Part shown: one piece after another, positions 1 through 12,300 of the stretch
Numbering within the stretch: the stretch's first letter is position 1
Layout: each line of letters begins with the position of its first letter
DNA from: Scolanthus callimorphus
Lineage: Eukaryota > Cnidaria > Anthozoa > Actiniaria > Edwardsiidae
Assembly: GCA_033964015.1 (NCBI GenBank)
Contig: CM066925.1
Coordinates: 6,229,498-6,293,497, forward strand
Length of the DNA: 64,000 nucleotides
Direction: 5' to 3'
Position numbers and translations under genes: made by a program
Notes under the pieces: generated by a model
Told to the model about the DNA's origin: nothing
Database searches by the model: none
Seen by the model: the letters and a program-made list of their open reading frames with translations, nothing else

Positions 1-1018
1 AAATTCAATCCTTGACTTATTTTAGCGATATTTATTGAAAACATCGTGATTTCCTGCATAATTTCCTGAATTGACAAATTAAGAATGGAACGAACGAACG
101 AATTGACACAAAGTTTACAAACTTCAGTAAAGCTTATTGCCGCAATTGTAACGTTTTACTCTGAAAATTGGCAGTTTTACTGATTTTTAGGACCCTCTTT
201 CCACATGTTTCCAGCTGTGTTGTTAAGGGATCGTCTTGCCGTGGCCTAATTTGAAAATACAAAACAACCCGACAAGGTCTATTTTATTATCGATTTTACT
301 AAGCGTCATTTGTAGGCTAATATCTATTATTAGAAAGTGTGAGATATACGAACACACATTGGAGAAAACCGTAAAAAATAATGATTATGCCTTGGGGGAG
401 AAAACAAGTAAGGCGAAGGGATTCTAATGCTACACTTTACTAAACAGATAGGAAGACAAATCAGTTATTCTGATAGACAGTATCCGACACAGACAAACAA
501 TCTTTGAGTTTACCAAGCGTTGTTTCAACAAAGTGTTGTTTCACCATGACAGAGGATATGTGTTACTTTAGCAGGTTTACAAATTCTGGAATAGTTTCCT
601 CTGCCACCTCACGTATTGCGCGGCTTGCCTTTGGTAAAGCGACAAAATGTCAGTTATGACATCAATAAGTGCGTTATTATGAGACGTCCGTTTTGCATGA
701 CAAAAGGGAGCGATTGAAGTATTGGCAAGCGTGTTAAACCCTTAGCGACACATTCTAGCAGCTGGTTCAACAGCTTCGATGGTAACTGTTGAAATGAAAC
801 GAAAATAACTACATCATATCACGATATCAGATAACACCGGTCTTAACATTGCATCGCGACCTACATTTTCGAAAACATCAAATAATTTTTCGATTTTTGA
901 CTTTGCAGTTCCGCCAATCAATCTATCTGAGCCAATGAAACTCTTACCCTGTTTGCTCAATTGCGATTTGTTTTCACGACAGTCAATGTGAAAACCGCTC
1001 TATGTATCATGATTCGAA
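1..1018. other. No gene recognised; decayed MITE fragment
   Basis: No exon with recognisable protein similarity was found. Positions about 842-945 resemble one half of the TA-flanked inverted-repeat element seen at 15035-15341 and 21881-22132, sharing the GCATCGCGACC block and the following GTTCCGCCAATCAA block. It is a degraded copy. Confidence 0.5.
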
Positions 1019-1949
1019 TTAACCCTATCCAGACTGGGCTTTTTTTGACCATCTGTGACTGGGGGGGGGGGCTAATTCGGCCCCCCCCCTCTATATCTCT
1101 GGAACCACTGGGGCTATGATCATCAAACTTTCACACAATGACCAGGAGCCTTAGACAAATCACCACACCTATTTTTGTCACGTGGGAGCAAAATGTGACG
1201 TCACAATGACGTCATTCTCAATGTTTTATCAATTTTTAAGTAATTTTAATTAACTTCCAAAAACTTGGTAGATAATACTCTAAAAGCCAACTAATTAACA
1301 TCAAGATAATGTAAATGTAATAAGTTATGACATTACCACATAAATTTTATTAAACTTGCGTCATAATGACGACTTTTGAAAATATTGTCCGCCATCTTGG
1401 ATCCGCCATCTTGGATCCGCCATCTTGGATTTCATTTAATTTCCATTTGACTCTTCAGATAAATACACAATGAGAAAAAAATGGTCAAAATGTACAAAAT
1501 ACTCATCAAAGAAGTGTTTGACATTCAAAAAGTTGAATTAAAAGGAAACTTGTGAATCCCAGAGCTAGTTTTAGACCATATGTTAAAATGAACAAAATCC
1601 CCCTACCCCTCCCCCCCAAAGATTTTGTGTCAAAAAATAATTAGCCTGTACATAAATTACTAAGGAGTACAAGCTCCGATAGTCATAAATTGGGCAATCT
1701 GTCCAACATTAAGCTTGAAATATGAAAAATTCACGTTTTTTCGAGTTTTGCAAAACATGCATGTCAAAAAGTGGTTGCCATGGAAACTGGGTCGTTGACA
1801 CTGACATGTCATTGACACCAAAATGTCCCCAGATAAATTTTAGGAAAGTCACGAAGTTTCACCATCATAGCTGCAGTGGTTTTAGAGTAATCAGGATTTT
1901 ACTGGAGGGGGGGCTCGAAAAGCCCCCCCCCCAGTCTGAATAGGGTTAA
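1019..1949. mobile_element. TTAA-flanked piggyBac-like non-autonomous element
   Basis: The element is bounded by TTAA at 1019-1022 and TTAA at 1946-1949. The ends are inverted: it starts CCCTATCCAGACTGGGC and ends with CAGTCTGAATAGGG. A TTAA target duplication with CCC/GGG termini is what piggyBac elements leave. The interior (923 bp) has no transposase reading frame, so it is non-autonomous. It holds G/C homopolymer runs near both ends and three tandem copies of a 14-bp unit (CCGCCATCTTGGAT) at about 1391-1431. Confidence 0.75.
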
Positions 1950-2378
1950 GGTAACTAAATTAAACCTGAAATCGTTATAAGATACATAATAATGATATTT
2001 AACAAGTCTCGTAGCATACTTTTTTGTTCATGACATTCTGTGACGTCATCTGTGTATCTATTACAGTACACACGCACGCAAAACGAGATCTATTTGTTTT
2101 GTTTTATACAACAAACAGGGATTTTTGTCAACCGTGTATCTGTACTCTTATAGCAACATGGCTCTCGACCAATCAGAGCGCGTGATTTACTAGTGTTGTT
2201 GTATAAAATGTGTTAATAACATACAAATCATTTACATATATGGCGTGAGCGCTTTGAAGTATAAAAATTAAAAGCTTTCATCAAGGATTGTCATTTGCTT
2301 TACCACGAGTGTTTTTAAGGTGGTATAACATATCGTAAGCTGCGGGGCAGCAGTTTGAGCCATCGTGATATTTCAACA

Positions 2379-2637
2379 TTAAGGGAAGCCTGTCACACAA
2401 CTGCGCAGCTGTTCTGCGCATCTCAAATCAAAAAAGTATCGACCCGTAACGATGGCCAGCGAAGGCTAAAAACCTCGAAAACAAATCATATATAAACTCG
2501 TTATTTCTCGATCCATAGGACAATGTTTTTTAGCTTCGCATATTCTTAAAAAGTTATGCAGGTTGGTCTAATCAGATTTACTGATGAATCAATGATCGCT
2601 CTCCGAGCACTCGCGTATCACGAGAGGCTCCCTTTAA
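2379..2637. mobile_element. TTAA MITE, family B copy 1
   Basis: TTAA at 2379-2382 and 2634-2637 flank short inverted ends (GGGAAGCC and GGCTCCC). The interior is a diverged copy of 39620-39904, sharing GCGCAGCTGTTCTGCGCATC and CGTAACGATGGCCAGCGA. Two copies with the same TTAA boundaries support a single mobile family. Confidence 0.7.
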
Positions 2638-2671
2638 ACGAACTACAAGTTTAGATGATTCAGAATTGAAA

Positions 2672-2916
2672 TTAAAGTGCCTGTGTCAGCCGCCATTTTG
2701 ACAGCATAGCAACATACCAAGTCGGAGAAAGCATCCATTTCCATCGGCTAATTTAGGAGAATATAGAGCAATTATCTCGATTGACTTTGGTGAATGGTCG
2801 TAAATTAAATGTGAAACTTTGTTTTTAGATACTGATTTAGGGATTTCTAGACGTAATTCGTCTTCTAATATCGAACGAAAACAATAACAAAGGAGTAGCT
2901 GACGCGGGCTTTTTAA
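2672..2916 (-). mobile_element. TTAA MITE, family C copy 1
   Basis: TTAA at 2672-2675 and 2913-2916. The interior is the reverse complement of the element at 58571-58806, including the shared CAGCCGCCATTTTGACAGC block. There is no coding capacity. Confidence 0.7.
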
Positions 2917-3039
2917 GGTGTTGAAAAAGGAAAGCATTTGTGTTGTCACGTGACTTACCTTGAGCAAAACGGATGCAAAACAGACCAGCAAATACCAGTG
3001 ACATCAAAGACATCCGGATAGATCTCATGGCTATTAACA

Positions 3040-3430
3040 CTTAGTTCCGCTAAAGGACAGAACAAGAGCATCATCAACATTACATACAAAGTACACACGG
3101 TCATCAATAGAAACACGTACGTCATATGAACGATGCAATACAATACATACGGCATTCAATAGATACAATACAATTCAGACGGTCATCCATAGATATACGT
3201 ACGACATGAACAGTACAATACAATGCACACGGTCATCAATACATATAACTACATCATAAACAATACCATAAACAATACAATACACATGGTCATCAATACA
3301 TATAACTACATCATAAACAATACAAAACAATACACACAGTCATCAATAGATATACGTACGTCATGAACAATCAATACAATACACACGGTTTATCTATAGA
3401 TACAACTACGTCATGAACAATACATACTAG
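3040..3430. repeat. Degenerate tandem repeat rich in CGGTCATCAATA / CAATACAATACA
   Basis: Imperfect units of roughly 55-65 bp repeat the words GGTCATCAATA, ACTACATCAT or ACGTACGTCATGAAC, then AATACAATACA. About six units are visible. No coding potential is apparent. Confidence 0.7.
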
Positions 3431-3512
3431 TTATGCAATGCTTTCGAGTGACATACTGCAGAATATCCCACGCGCAACTTGTATTTTCTGGTATACACAC
3501 GAGCCTTAAAAC
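3428..3512. repeat. Dispersed 85-bp repeat, copy 1
   Basis: This block resembles 14739-14826 in the same orientation, sharing ATACTGCAGAATATCCCACG and ACTTGTATTTTCTGGTAT. The function is unknown; it is probably one end of a mobile element. The flanking sequence to 4377 shows no gene. Confidence 0.6.
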
Positions 3513-4377
3513 GAATTTATTCAAGGGTACAGAAAATGAAAGCCAAAATTTTAGGTAAATGCAGTGCACGATGGGAAGGCTTGTGGAATTCCGTAGAATA
3601 CATACGCAACACCATTTCGCTCATTCTTATTCAGTACACACACGATACCATACAGGAGTACCCAACAAGCCAATGGTGTGAAATAGCTAAAAATGCAACT
3701 ATAAGTCATAATTGCTGAGTATACAAATGACAGTAATGGGTATTTCTAATCCTTACAGATTTTCGGATTTCGAGTCTTCCGCAAATGCGAAAATGTTCGA
3801 AAACGTTACGATTTCAAGTCTTCCGAAAATGCCAGGGGAAAATCTGTATCCGAAAATTGTAGGTGACCTTTTTAATGGCAAACATTCCCACAAAACTAGT
3901 AAATTTTCACCTGTGCAATTCGAAACATCCAGGAGATCTCATAATCACGAAAATTAAAGCCTTAAATTCTGAAGCGAAAATTTCATCTCTCGTAGCGCCA
4001 TCCGAACAGATATTTTACCGAAAATGATCGTAATGGGTGTCCCTGACAAAACACGAGAAGACAATGGTCTCCTAAAGAGATAACGTGACTAATCCTAATA
4101 TATTGTGTAAGGATCAAGGTGTTAGCTATCGAGCTGCTAATTTCCCATTACTAATCAGAACTGTTAATGGGAAATCACCTACTGACACATGACTAGGGAG
4201 GCAAGGCAACAGACTCAACGTCGTAGCATTTCATTACATCTTGTTTGAATAACTTAATAAAATAAACCAATAGATGATCTAGGCATTGATACGTGATACG
4301 GCCGTATTTTGAATAGAAAAACGGGGACGTTAACAAAATAGATAATAATAATAATACATAATCTTTAAAGAGGAGGG

Positions 4378-4528
4378 AGCAGGGGCCGATTTGAAGGGAA
4401 GGTGGGGGGGAGATTCGGGAGACTTTCCCATAGATTTACTGTATTTGCTGGAGGAAATTTGAAACTTTTCGTCCCATGTTTCCACTATCCGACCCCCCTT
4501 TTTGAAATTACTGGATCCGCCCCTGAGG
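4378..4528. mobile_element. Short inverted-end element (TTTCGTCCCATGT family), copy 1, next to a poly-C tract
   Basis: One of four similar elements in the window (30752-30910, 34452-34594, 54984-55111), all in the same orientation. They share a core that reads TGTATTTGCTGGAGGAAATTT followed by TTTTCGTCCCATGTTTCCAC. The ends are inverted (GGGGC near the left, GCCCC near the right). A C-homopolymer with small interruptions follows at about 4646-4685. Confidence 0.65.
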
Positions 4529-5119
4529 AGGCCTCCGTCCCGTCCCCAACGGTACTCTATAAGCATCCAAGTTAGGGGGTGGGTACCCGAGACCCACCAC
4601 CTAATTCGCCATCCCTGGATACCTATCGAGTACCGTTGTTTTGACCACCCCCCCCCCCCCCCCCCCCCCCCCCCACCCCCCACCCCTTTGACCAAACCAC
4701 CCCCAACCAAGAGATATGACCCAGTTTAACGCTTACAGCGCCTCGGCTGACGACAGTTTGACACCTTCAATTTTCTTAGGAAAACGATCTTGGAAATGAT
4801 CTGTTGAAGCTGGGAGAGTTGAGAGTGGCGACGTGGGGGTACAGCCTCCCTTTAGCTCGTTTCATACTGCTACTCAGTCTCATCAGCTATCGTATTCACT
4901 GCAGCACTTTAACCTAAGACTAAAGTCAACCAATTCAACATTTGATTCAACTTCATTCAACATTTGTTAAACGCGCCATGTCGAATGGTGTCGAATGTTA
5001 TCGAATGATGTTGAATTGGGGTGCCAGCCAAAAACATATAAATTACGCCCAAGAACATCAAATATATTACTATCACCTTATTCCAACATGGCTGACTGGC
5101 CCTTGATGTCTCGTTCTCA

Positions 5120-5374
5120 TTAAAGGGGCTCTCGCACGCTTGCTGACCACTTCTCTGACAAGAAAATAGCTCAAATCGCAATCCAATTCCATCCTCTTGA
5201 TATCAGGTCAAACCAACCTGGAATTGCATTTGTCTAACGCTTGAAAGGTTTTTCTATTAATCTGGAGGATTATTTTGATTACTACGGGCAAATGTACATG
5301 TGTTTTTATGGTTACAATTTTACCTATTTTAAGTCCACGGTGGACGGATATTAAGCGTGCGAGTGCCCCTTTAA
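5120..5374. mobile_element. TTAA MITE, family D copy 1
   Basis: TTAA at 5120-5123 and 5371-5374 flank inverted ends (AGGGGCTCTCGCACGCTT and AAGCGTGCGAGTGCCCCT). The same termini bound 23696-24211. Confidence 0.75.
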
Positions 5375-5464
5375 AGTCAAAGACAAACGATAATGTCATG
5401 AGTGAGGCAACGGCCAACGGAACAAAAAGTCGCCATTTTGGAAAAAGGTGTATTAGAATAAATT

Positions 5465-5770
5465 TCACAGGAAATTTCTGAAGAAACCCATTTATGGGAA
5501 AAGCTGAATCCCATGGCAGAAGAATGGGAAGTGTTCGTCATCCATGTGCTTGTCCATTGGAAAGCCGAGCACTTCCAATACTTGTTTCATGAAAAATTCA
5601 TATTTTCCAATAAAAAGGTTTCTCTGTTTAGAGGGACTTCAGTTAAAAAATCAAAGACACATGCATGGGAAGTGTTCGGAATTCACATGGATAGCCATGG
5701 GAAATCCGAACACTTCCAATTCTTCTACCATGGGAAATTCAGCTTTTCCCATGGATGGGTTTCTGGAGAA
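5465..5770. repeat. Foldback repeat with ATGGGAAA motifs, copy 1
   Basis: Left and right halves are inverted copies built on CACAGGAAATTTCTG, CCCATGGGAAAAGCTGAA and GGGAAGTGTTCG. A shorter relative with the same termini is at 58807-58985. Reading frames across it are low-complexity artefacts of the palindrome. Confidence 0.7.
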
Positions 5771-7087
5771 AAAAATGGAACTTATGGACTACCCCGTGGA
5801 TCTGGCAATGCTTAAAATGTATCTACTTCAAGTGGTCATCTCCTGAGAAAATTCAATTTAAAAAATCAACAGTGTTTCTTTTAGATCAACATAATTTCGT
5901 CCCCTGTACATGATTGTTCTCTTCGTTGGATGAGGCTGCCGAGGGAACAACTCTCTATGCACCACGATATTCCTTTTTTTCTTTTCTTTTTTGGGGAGTT
6001 ATAATCAAAATTCGATTACCGTAAAAATCGTGGCTGGCAAATCAAATGTGCCAGCGGGTCGTGTGTTACTTTCGCGTGCAATACTCGAGAAACTGTAAAA
6101 AAAAAGATATACAAAAAGCTCCTTGTAATAAAAAAGCTATCTTTTGCAGATCGTAATTGAATAAAACAAGAAGCCGTCAGGCTGAACTACGCTTTTGAGA
6201 TGTCTGTTTTTAAATTTAGCCCAATGATGTCTTCTAGCACGTTTCGTGTTTGAAAAAAATGTAGATGTAATATAGCGTAAATTAGAATCAGTTTTTGATA
6301 TGGAAATCACGTAATAATATAAATTGCTCATTTCAAATGTTACAATAGCGCATAATGAGAAAGAAGCAATTTTTGCTTTCAATATTAAAATGCACAATAG
6401 AAAACCATTGTTGACAAGAAGGCTATTGTACAAAATGGGTTGTTTTCAAATCCACTCGAGAATGCCGGTAAAGGATATTTGTAGAGGGATACAAATAAAG
6501 AAATGCCATGGTCGCCCTCTTCACTTGTGATCATCAGCCGCTATTAGCTATTACAAAACATAGAGCCATAATCACAGAAGCACGTAGGTTTGTGTCTCAA
6601 TCGCAACAGAACTTAGGAAATCACTTTTGACAAGCTTTGGTTGTAATCGCGTATTCACCGCGCGCGAGGAACTAAAAGGAGTATTCAGAAAAATTGCAAA
6701 AATTAGCCAATAGATGAGAAATATCATTTGTCTGATTTGTAATAACATGAGTTAATAAAATTTGCTCTCATAAAGTAGGCCTGATTGTGAGAATAAGATA
6801 TGTCACAATGCAACACGTTTTTCTATATCTTGTTTTGTGATTTGATTTGATTATTAGGAGCATGAATGGCTGTCCGTTAAAAATAGTTTTTGGGCAAAAC
6901 ACGGGGACGCATTAATCATGTAAGGTATCGGTTGAGATCACAAGAAAGGGTATTAGCCGGAGGCAAAAATCTGTTTATTAGATGAAATACAGTTAAGTAG
7001 GAAGTCTTGTGGGAGTACTCTTTGTAAGGCGACTCAACTTAAAAACTACTATAAAATCCCATGGTATTCGACCTCCGATCTTATTTT

Positions 7088-7253
7088 CAGTTTTACAATG
7101 AGGATACGAATGTTAAAAGGGAGCAAAGGGGGAACATTCGTTAGTTTATCAATTGTGGTTTAGCCTAACTACGTTAAAGTTTGTTTCATACCGAGTTCAT
7201 GGAATCCGGCTCTCGAAGGACCACTGTTTGCCGAACTAACCCAAGCAGCTATC
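7088..7253. repeat. Dispersed 165-bp direct repeat, copy 1
   Basis: This block is about 80-85% similar by eye to 8328-8489, in the same orientation. The best conserved part is CATGGAATCCGGCTCTCGAA followed by GGACCACT. A smaller duplication (ATGGTATTCGACCTC) occurs at about 7060 and 7267. No gene was seen from 5771 to 9555. Confidence 0.75.
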
Positions 7254-8327
7254 TCTCTAAATCCTATGGTATTCGACCTCAACATGATTGGTCATATTTT
7301 TCGATTTATGGTCAACAGGAAAATGTTATGCCAAACAATAGTACAATGCCCATATTAATAACAAAAAGACAAAACATGATAAAAGGTTTTACAACTCACC
7401 TAAACCTGCCCTCTCTGAGAACTGTGAAAGGGGAGAAAATCGCGAAGCCTAATTCGATAATACTATATTAATATCTAGATCAGGACTCCTGATTTTTAAA
7501 AGTTACTTGCCTTTCGGAATATTGGACAATCTGTTATTAATGACCGTAAATCTTTTTCCTTGGAAATAATCGTCTTCAGTTGAACTGCTAATCTCTTCAG
7601 TACGTTTTAGACGTTGTTAAGTGCTCGAGCTCGCAGTGTGGGCGAATTTGAAAGCCACATCAATTCACTTCTGCACTAAAACTCCCTTTGATCACCTGCC
7701 CGGGAGAATCTGTCCAAACAGGAAGTGAAGGCTAGCGCATAAATATTGAAACTTTCCAATTGGTAACTACTCTGAATAGTGCTAGGACAATTAGCGCGAG
7801 CATACAGCGAGGAACGTGTCACTCGAAATTACTGCTGATCATCGAGCTGATATTCAAACGAAGGCAACGATTTTTAAAATATACTGTTGTATGCAACGCT
7901 ATGACTTCTTTGTGAGTTTCACACTCCTACCTTAATTTCTCTTCCCTTCTATTTGCTAAACCTGCGCCTAGGTGTTTAGTTACACGTTTATGATTGACAT
8001 TTAGTTAAAATAGGAACAAAATGTTATGCCCAAATACAATCAAAATATTTATTACCAAAGATAGACGTCCACCGACAAGGTCTCCCTCGGTGATAACAGT
8101 TTGAAAGCTCGCTCGCCTGTTGAGATGAAATTACTATTACACTGATTTGCAAATCTGCTTTATGCTGCTTATGACTGCTTCTTAACGGCTTCCTAATGAG
8201 CAACAATCGCCTCGTCATTTCTGTGCATTGTGCTGTTACTTTAAGGTTTATCTTGTCGGGGCAGCTGTGGCAGGACTGCGAGGATTGTCAGTATTATCCT
8301 TGTTTTGCGTGTTCTTAATATTTTTTT

Positions 8328-8489
8328 CAGTTTCACAACGAGGATACAAATGTTAAAAGAGAGCAAAGAAATATTTCGTTAGTTTATCAATTGTGCGAGT
8401 CTAACTACGTAAAACTTTGTTGCATACCGAGTACATGGAATCCGGCTCTCGAAGGACCACTATTTGTCGAATTAACCCAAGCAGCTATC
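8328..8489. repeat. Dispersed 165-bp direct repeat, copy 2
   Basis: The partner of 7088-7253, about 1.24 kb away. The sequence between and after (to 9555) shows no exon I can recognise. Confidence 0.75.
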
Positions 8490-9555
8490 CCACTATGTAT
8501 TAGCTATTTGGACGCTACTAATAACTAAGCAAATCAACATAAATCCAAGTAGCATGGAGGCTTTAAGCAAAACGCACAACAGTTTAAACTCTGCAAATAA
8601 AATGCTTTTAGTCGAATATAACTTTGAGGATTAGGGTTGGTAGCAAAACAAAAAGTACAATATTGATTTTGATTACTCGGTGACGTTTCTCCCTGCTTTA
8701 TGGGGCCAAACATTTACACAAAGTAAAAATAAGCAAGATCTTTCTTTTTTGATCGTGCAACTTTAGGTGCGTTTTCCCTTACCAAGTGTTCGCATACCAT
8801 TCCAGTTTTTCTGTCATTTCCTGTCTGGGTCAGACAAGTTGTTCCGTCTTATCCTTGACTTTGCGACTTTATGTCACGCAAATTATTTAACCCTTGATAA
8901 ATAATGCCTCGATGGTTTTTAATGTTGTTTAAACTTTAATGTCATTGGTCTCCTTATGTAATCATATTGTGTAATATCTCACAAAGCATTTAGTTTGATG
9001 ACATAGAATGGAGTGGGTGCTTTTGTATTTAGGTTTTCGCTTAAATCATTTTGGCCCATAAGTAGTTCCCTTCATCATCCTACGGATTACCGAGATATGG
9101 TAACGTCAGATATGTTGAATAAATAGATAAAATCCAAATTCGAGCTGTGTTCCGTAGCTTAAGGAGCGATTAACGCAGTCATCTACGCTATTTTGCTGCC
9201 CGAAAAGCGTATTTTCATATGAAATTAGAATAAAATTTCACATATAACCTAAATTCGCATCACATCGTATAGAAAGAGGTTGTTATGATTGAAGCATTTT
9301 TCAGAATTTTGAGTTGTGTTTGGTGGAGAAAATGTTTTATTGGAGTACTGGAAATTTCGGAGAAAATAAGAAAATTGATAATTTCATTGTTGATTTAGTT
9401 AACAATTAATGGACAAGCACCAAAATGCCCGATATCCAGCCAAGCGCGCCTTGGTGTGATGGTGGGACATTTCGGTTGCGTTCTAAATTCTTTCTTTTTT
9501 CTCCTTTTTATTCACCCAAAACAAGACTCAATTTATCACAGCCTTTTACTGTCCC

Positions 9556-10297
9556 TTAAGGTGATTCCCAATGGATCGCGCATTTCCTTAGCGCATTATG
9601 GCGGGCGCATTTTGTCGAAATAACAGTTGAAAAGTACACGGCTAGCAAAACAAGGTCAAACAAACAACTCCGAAAGTGCGCCACGCACCACTCACGATTG
9701 GAATTGCTTAAAGTGCCAGAACGACCAGAAACGTATCATTTCTTTGATGTACAAATATTAAAAAAGCGTAACGAATTCGCTTGTTTGGTAAATAATTCGT
9801 TTCAGTTGCACTTTAAATAGCTCTAACAAAATTCGAAGTTTGTAAAGTCGAGTTCGCAATCCAACTCCATCTGCTTGAAAGTACTCCATTTGTACATTTG
9901 TACTCCATCGTATAAATCGGATTTATATTGGAAGTCTAATAAGAGCACATTGATATTACTTCACTTGCACGATCATTTTTTGGCTCTATCTTGTACTGCA
10001 ATTTTCGCTCGTACAATTTTCTTCAAACTTGAATGACAAAAAAACGAAGGTCGAATGACCCCAAATCCGAAATTTCAGAAGATTTTTCGCACAGGAGGGA
10101 CTTTTGTAAAAATACCACTGTTAGAATGTCGGCTCGCATAAGCAAATGCGGCTCTTAAAATAAACAAATAGTTAAAAGCACCAATAGTCGAGGTTTAACA
10201 TATCCAGAGCTCAAAAATATCCGACCATTTTTGACGCGACGCGAGCGAGTTAAAAAATGTCTGAAATACGCGTTGCATTTTGTGGGAGTCACCTTAA
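9556..10297. mobile_element. TTAA-flanked element with GGTGATTCCCA termini
   Basis: TTAA at 9556-9559 and 10294-10297. The ends are inverted: GGTGATTCCCA on the left and TGGGAGTCACC on the right, with one mismatch. The 734-bp interior has no long reading frame, so it is non-autonomous. Confidence 0.75.
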
Positions 10298-10362
10298 CAA
10301 ACCTAGACGATTATTTCTCTCATCTGTTGTGAATTAGAATGTTTTTAAGCTGACTAAGGGCT

Positions 10363-10971
10363 GGTTCACACACGAATGCAAGTGCAAACGCAAGCACTAA
10401 ACATTAATTAGTTTGTTTGCGCTTTGCGTTCCCTTATTTCACACAAGACGCAAGCGCAAGCCTGAAATCAACATTAATTAGTTACTTGCGCTCACAAGCA
10501 CAAGTGATCGCAACGTCTCGAGTTTCTTGCGCTTGCCTTCTAAAGCCCGGTGCACACTAGCGACATAACGACATAAGGACGTTATGTTGCAACGATAAAA
10601 GCATGGGAAAATACTTGAAATAATCAATATTTTCCACGGAACATCATTAGATTACTTCACCAAAGCAATCTTATGTTATTTTTTTTGGACTTCAACGTTT
10701 TGAAACCACTAAATTTTGATCGCGTGATATTTTCCTTATGTCGTTATGTCGCAAGTGTGCACCAGGCTTAAGTGAGAACCACATAAGGAAAAGGTACGAG
10801 TTTGATATCCTGGTGCTTGCGTTCTAGTGAGAACCACATAAGGAAAAGGTACGAGTTTGATATCCTGGCGCTTGCGTTCTAGCGTAAACCACATAAGGAA
10901 AAGGTACGAGTTTGATATCCTGGCGCTTGCACTTGCATTTGCGTTCCAGTGAGAACAAACCATAAAATCGT
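10363..10971. mobile_element. Foldback element rich in GCAAGCGCAAG motifs, split by a MITE
   Basis: The left arm begins GGCTGGTTCACACACGAATG and the right arm ends with the inverted form (TTGCGTTCCAGTGAGAAC). The arms carry many short CAAGCGCAAGC-like motifs. The interior contains the Harbinger-type MITE at 10554-10768 and, at about 10771-10945, three tandem copies of a unit of about 60 bp (ACCACATAAGGAAAAGGTAC). A relative with similar ends is at 38821-39362. Confidence 0.6.
10554..10768. mobile_element. PIF/Harbinger-type MITE, copy 1 (TAA duplication)
   Basis: Terminal inverted repeats AGCCCGGTGCACACT and AGTGTGCACCAGGCT are flanked by TAA at 10551-10553 and 10769-10771. The second copy (56054-56278) is flanked by TTA. 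A 3-bp TWA duplication is the hallmark of PIF/Harbinger insertion. The arms also contain the palindromic word CGACATAACGACATAAG. Confidence 0.8.
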
Positions 10972-10984
10972 GGTACTTACTTAT

Positions 10985-11640
10985 CCTCTTCTTCCCGGGT
11001 GGGAAAGGCCGCGACACGGCGACGCCATTTCAGGAGGTCCTTAGCTAACTTCAGCGCCTCGCCCCAGATCAGCACCATCTTCTCTTCGCCATGTTGTTCT
11101 GGGCGGGACCAGGCTTACACCTCCCAACAGGGGTCCACTGGATCGATGTTTGAGGGATACTGCCCTGCTCCACCCTGAGAACGTGACCAAGTCTCTTCAG
11201 GCGACGGCGCTAAATCTCGTGAAAGATGCTGTTAGAGCTGTTAGTTTTGTGGTAGAGTTCTTCGATGCGGCATATCTTCCGCAGGCACCCATTGTGGCAA
11301 GCACTGATCTTGCTATGTCTGCTTTCACAACGCGCCAGCACTCAGATCCGTAAAGAAGGACAGACTTCACGTTACTGTGATACAGTCTCAGCTTGGTCTT
11401 CAGGCTGTACTGCTCGGATTTCCAGATGGGTTGAAGCCGTGCAAAAGCCCCTCGCGCCTTGCATAACCTAGATTGAATGTCCTTCTTGGCTCCATTATCA
11501 TTGCTGATGAGACTGCCCAGATAGGTGAATTCCTCTACGGAGTAAAGAGCTTTTACATGGAGAGTTATAGATGAAGGATTATTGCTCAAATTGATAGACA
11601 TGACTTTGGTCTTTGAGGTGTTAATGTTAAGTCCAGTTTG
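10985..11640 (-). mobile_element. 3' end of a decayed non-LTR retrotransposon (LINE)
   Basis: The minus strand from about 11601 to 11200 reads as the C-terminal part of a non-LTR reverse transcriptase: EEFTYLGSLISNDNGAKKDI, then KLRLYHSNVKSVLLYGSECW. After frameshifts it continues with LGHVLR and, near 11040-10985, with LIWGEALKLAKDLLKWRRRV. These are the familiar tail motifs of animal LINEs of the RTE/CR1-like type. The copy is 5' truncated near 11640, frameshifted and carries stops, so it is dead. The clade is not certain. Confidence 0.85.
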
Positions 11641-12300
11641 GCTAGAAAAAAAGAATGTTCTAGTCTGTCAGTGGTACTACCCCTTAAAGTTGAAGACGAC
11701 CAAAGAGCAAAGTCGGAAAATAGCGTAACAGAAGATAGCATGAAAACGAGGCTGGGTCAGGATACCTGTGCACAATTCATTTTTTATATCTTTTTAGGTA
11801 ACTTTAGAAGAAAAGGGTTTTAAAACATTCCTGCCACTTTTAACATTTTACTGAGCTTTTTCCAAAACGAAAGCATCTACCAAGGGGATATTCACCAAGA
11901 TTTTGAAAGACGCTGGAGATTCTTTCGACACATCAATATTAAACGCCTAGTGTAGGGTACCTGCGTTGCAAAAGAATGCCCTTGAAGTCCGCATGTTTCC
12001 GGCGCTCGCGAAAAGCGTGAATATTTTCTACAGAAGAAACTATTTCCCGAAAAAAAAAACAGAGCTTAAATGGATTGAGAGTTCATTATAACTTTTATCG
12101 ACCAACGTGACTGCTATGTACGCGTACGCCTGCCAGTATACGCTATGTAGATTATGAAAAATCTCGAAATAGTTTCTTCACGGCCCGTGACTCAAACAAT
12201 ATGCCACCAGTAGTGCGAACAACAGATCCCCACAAACTGGTACGTGTACTAACTAGCTTAGTCATAACTACCACAAGTAGCACTCGGCTCACGACTAAAC

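Noticed and set aside
5513..5846. Two overlapping 100-residue frames with repeated HGKSEHFQ words
   Set aside because: They follow the foldback repeat CCCATGGGAAAAGC and are not conserved between its two copies.
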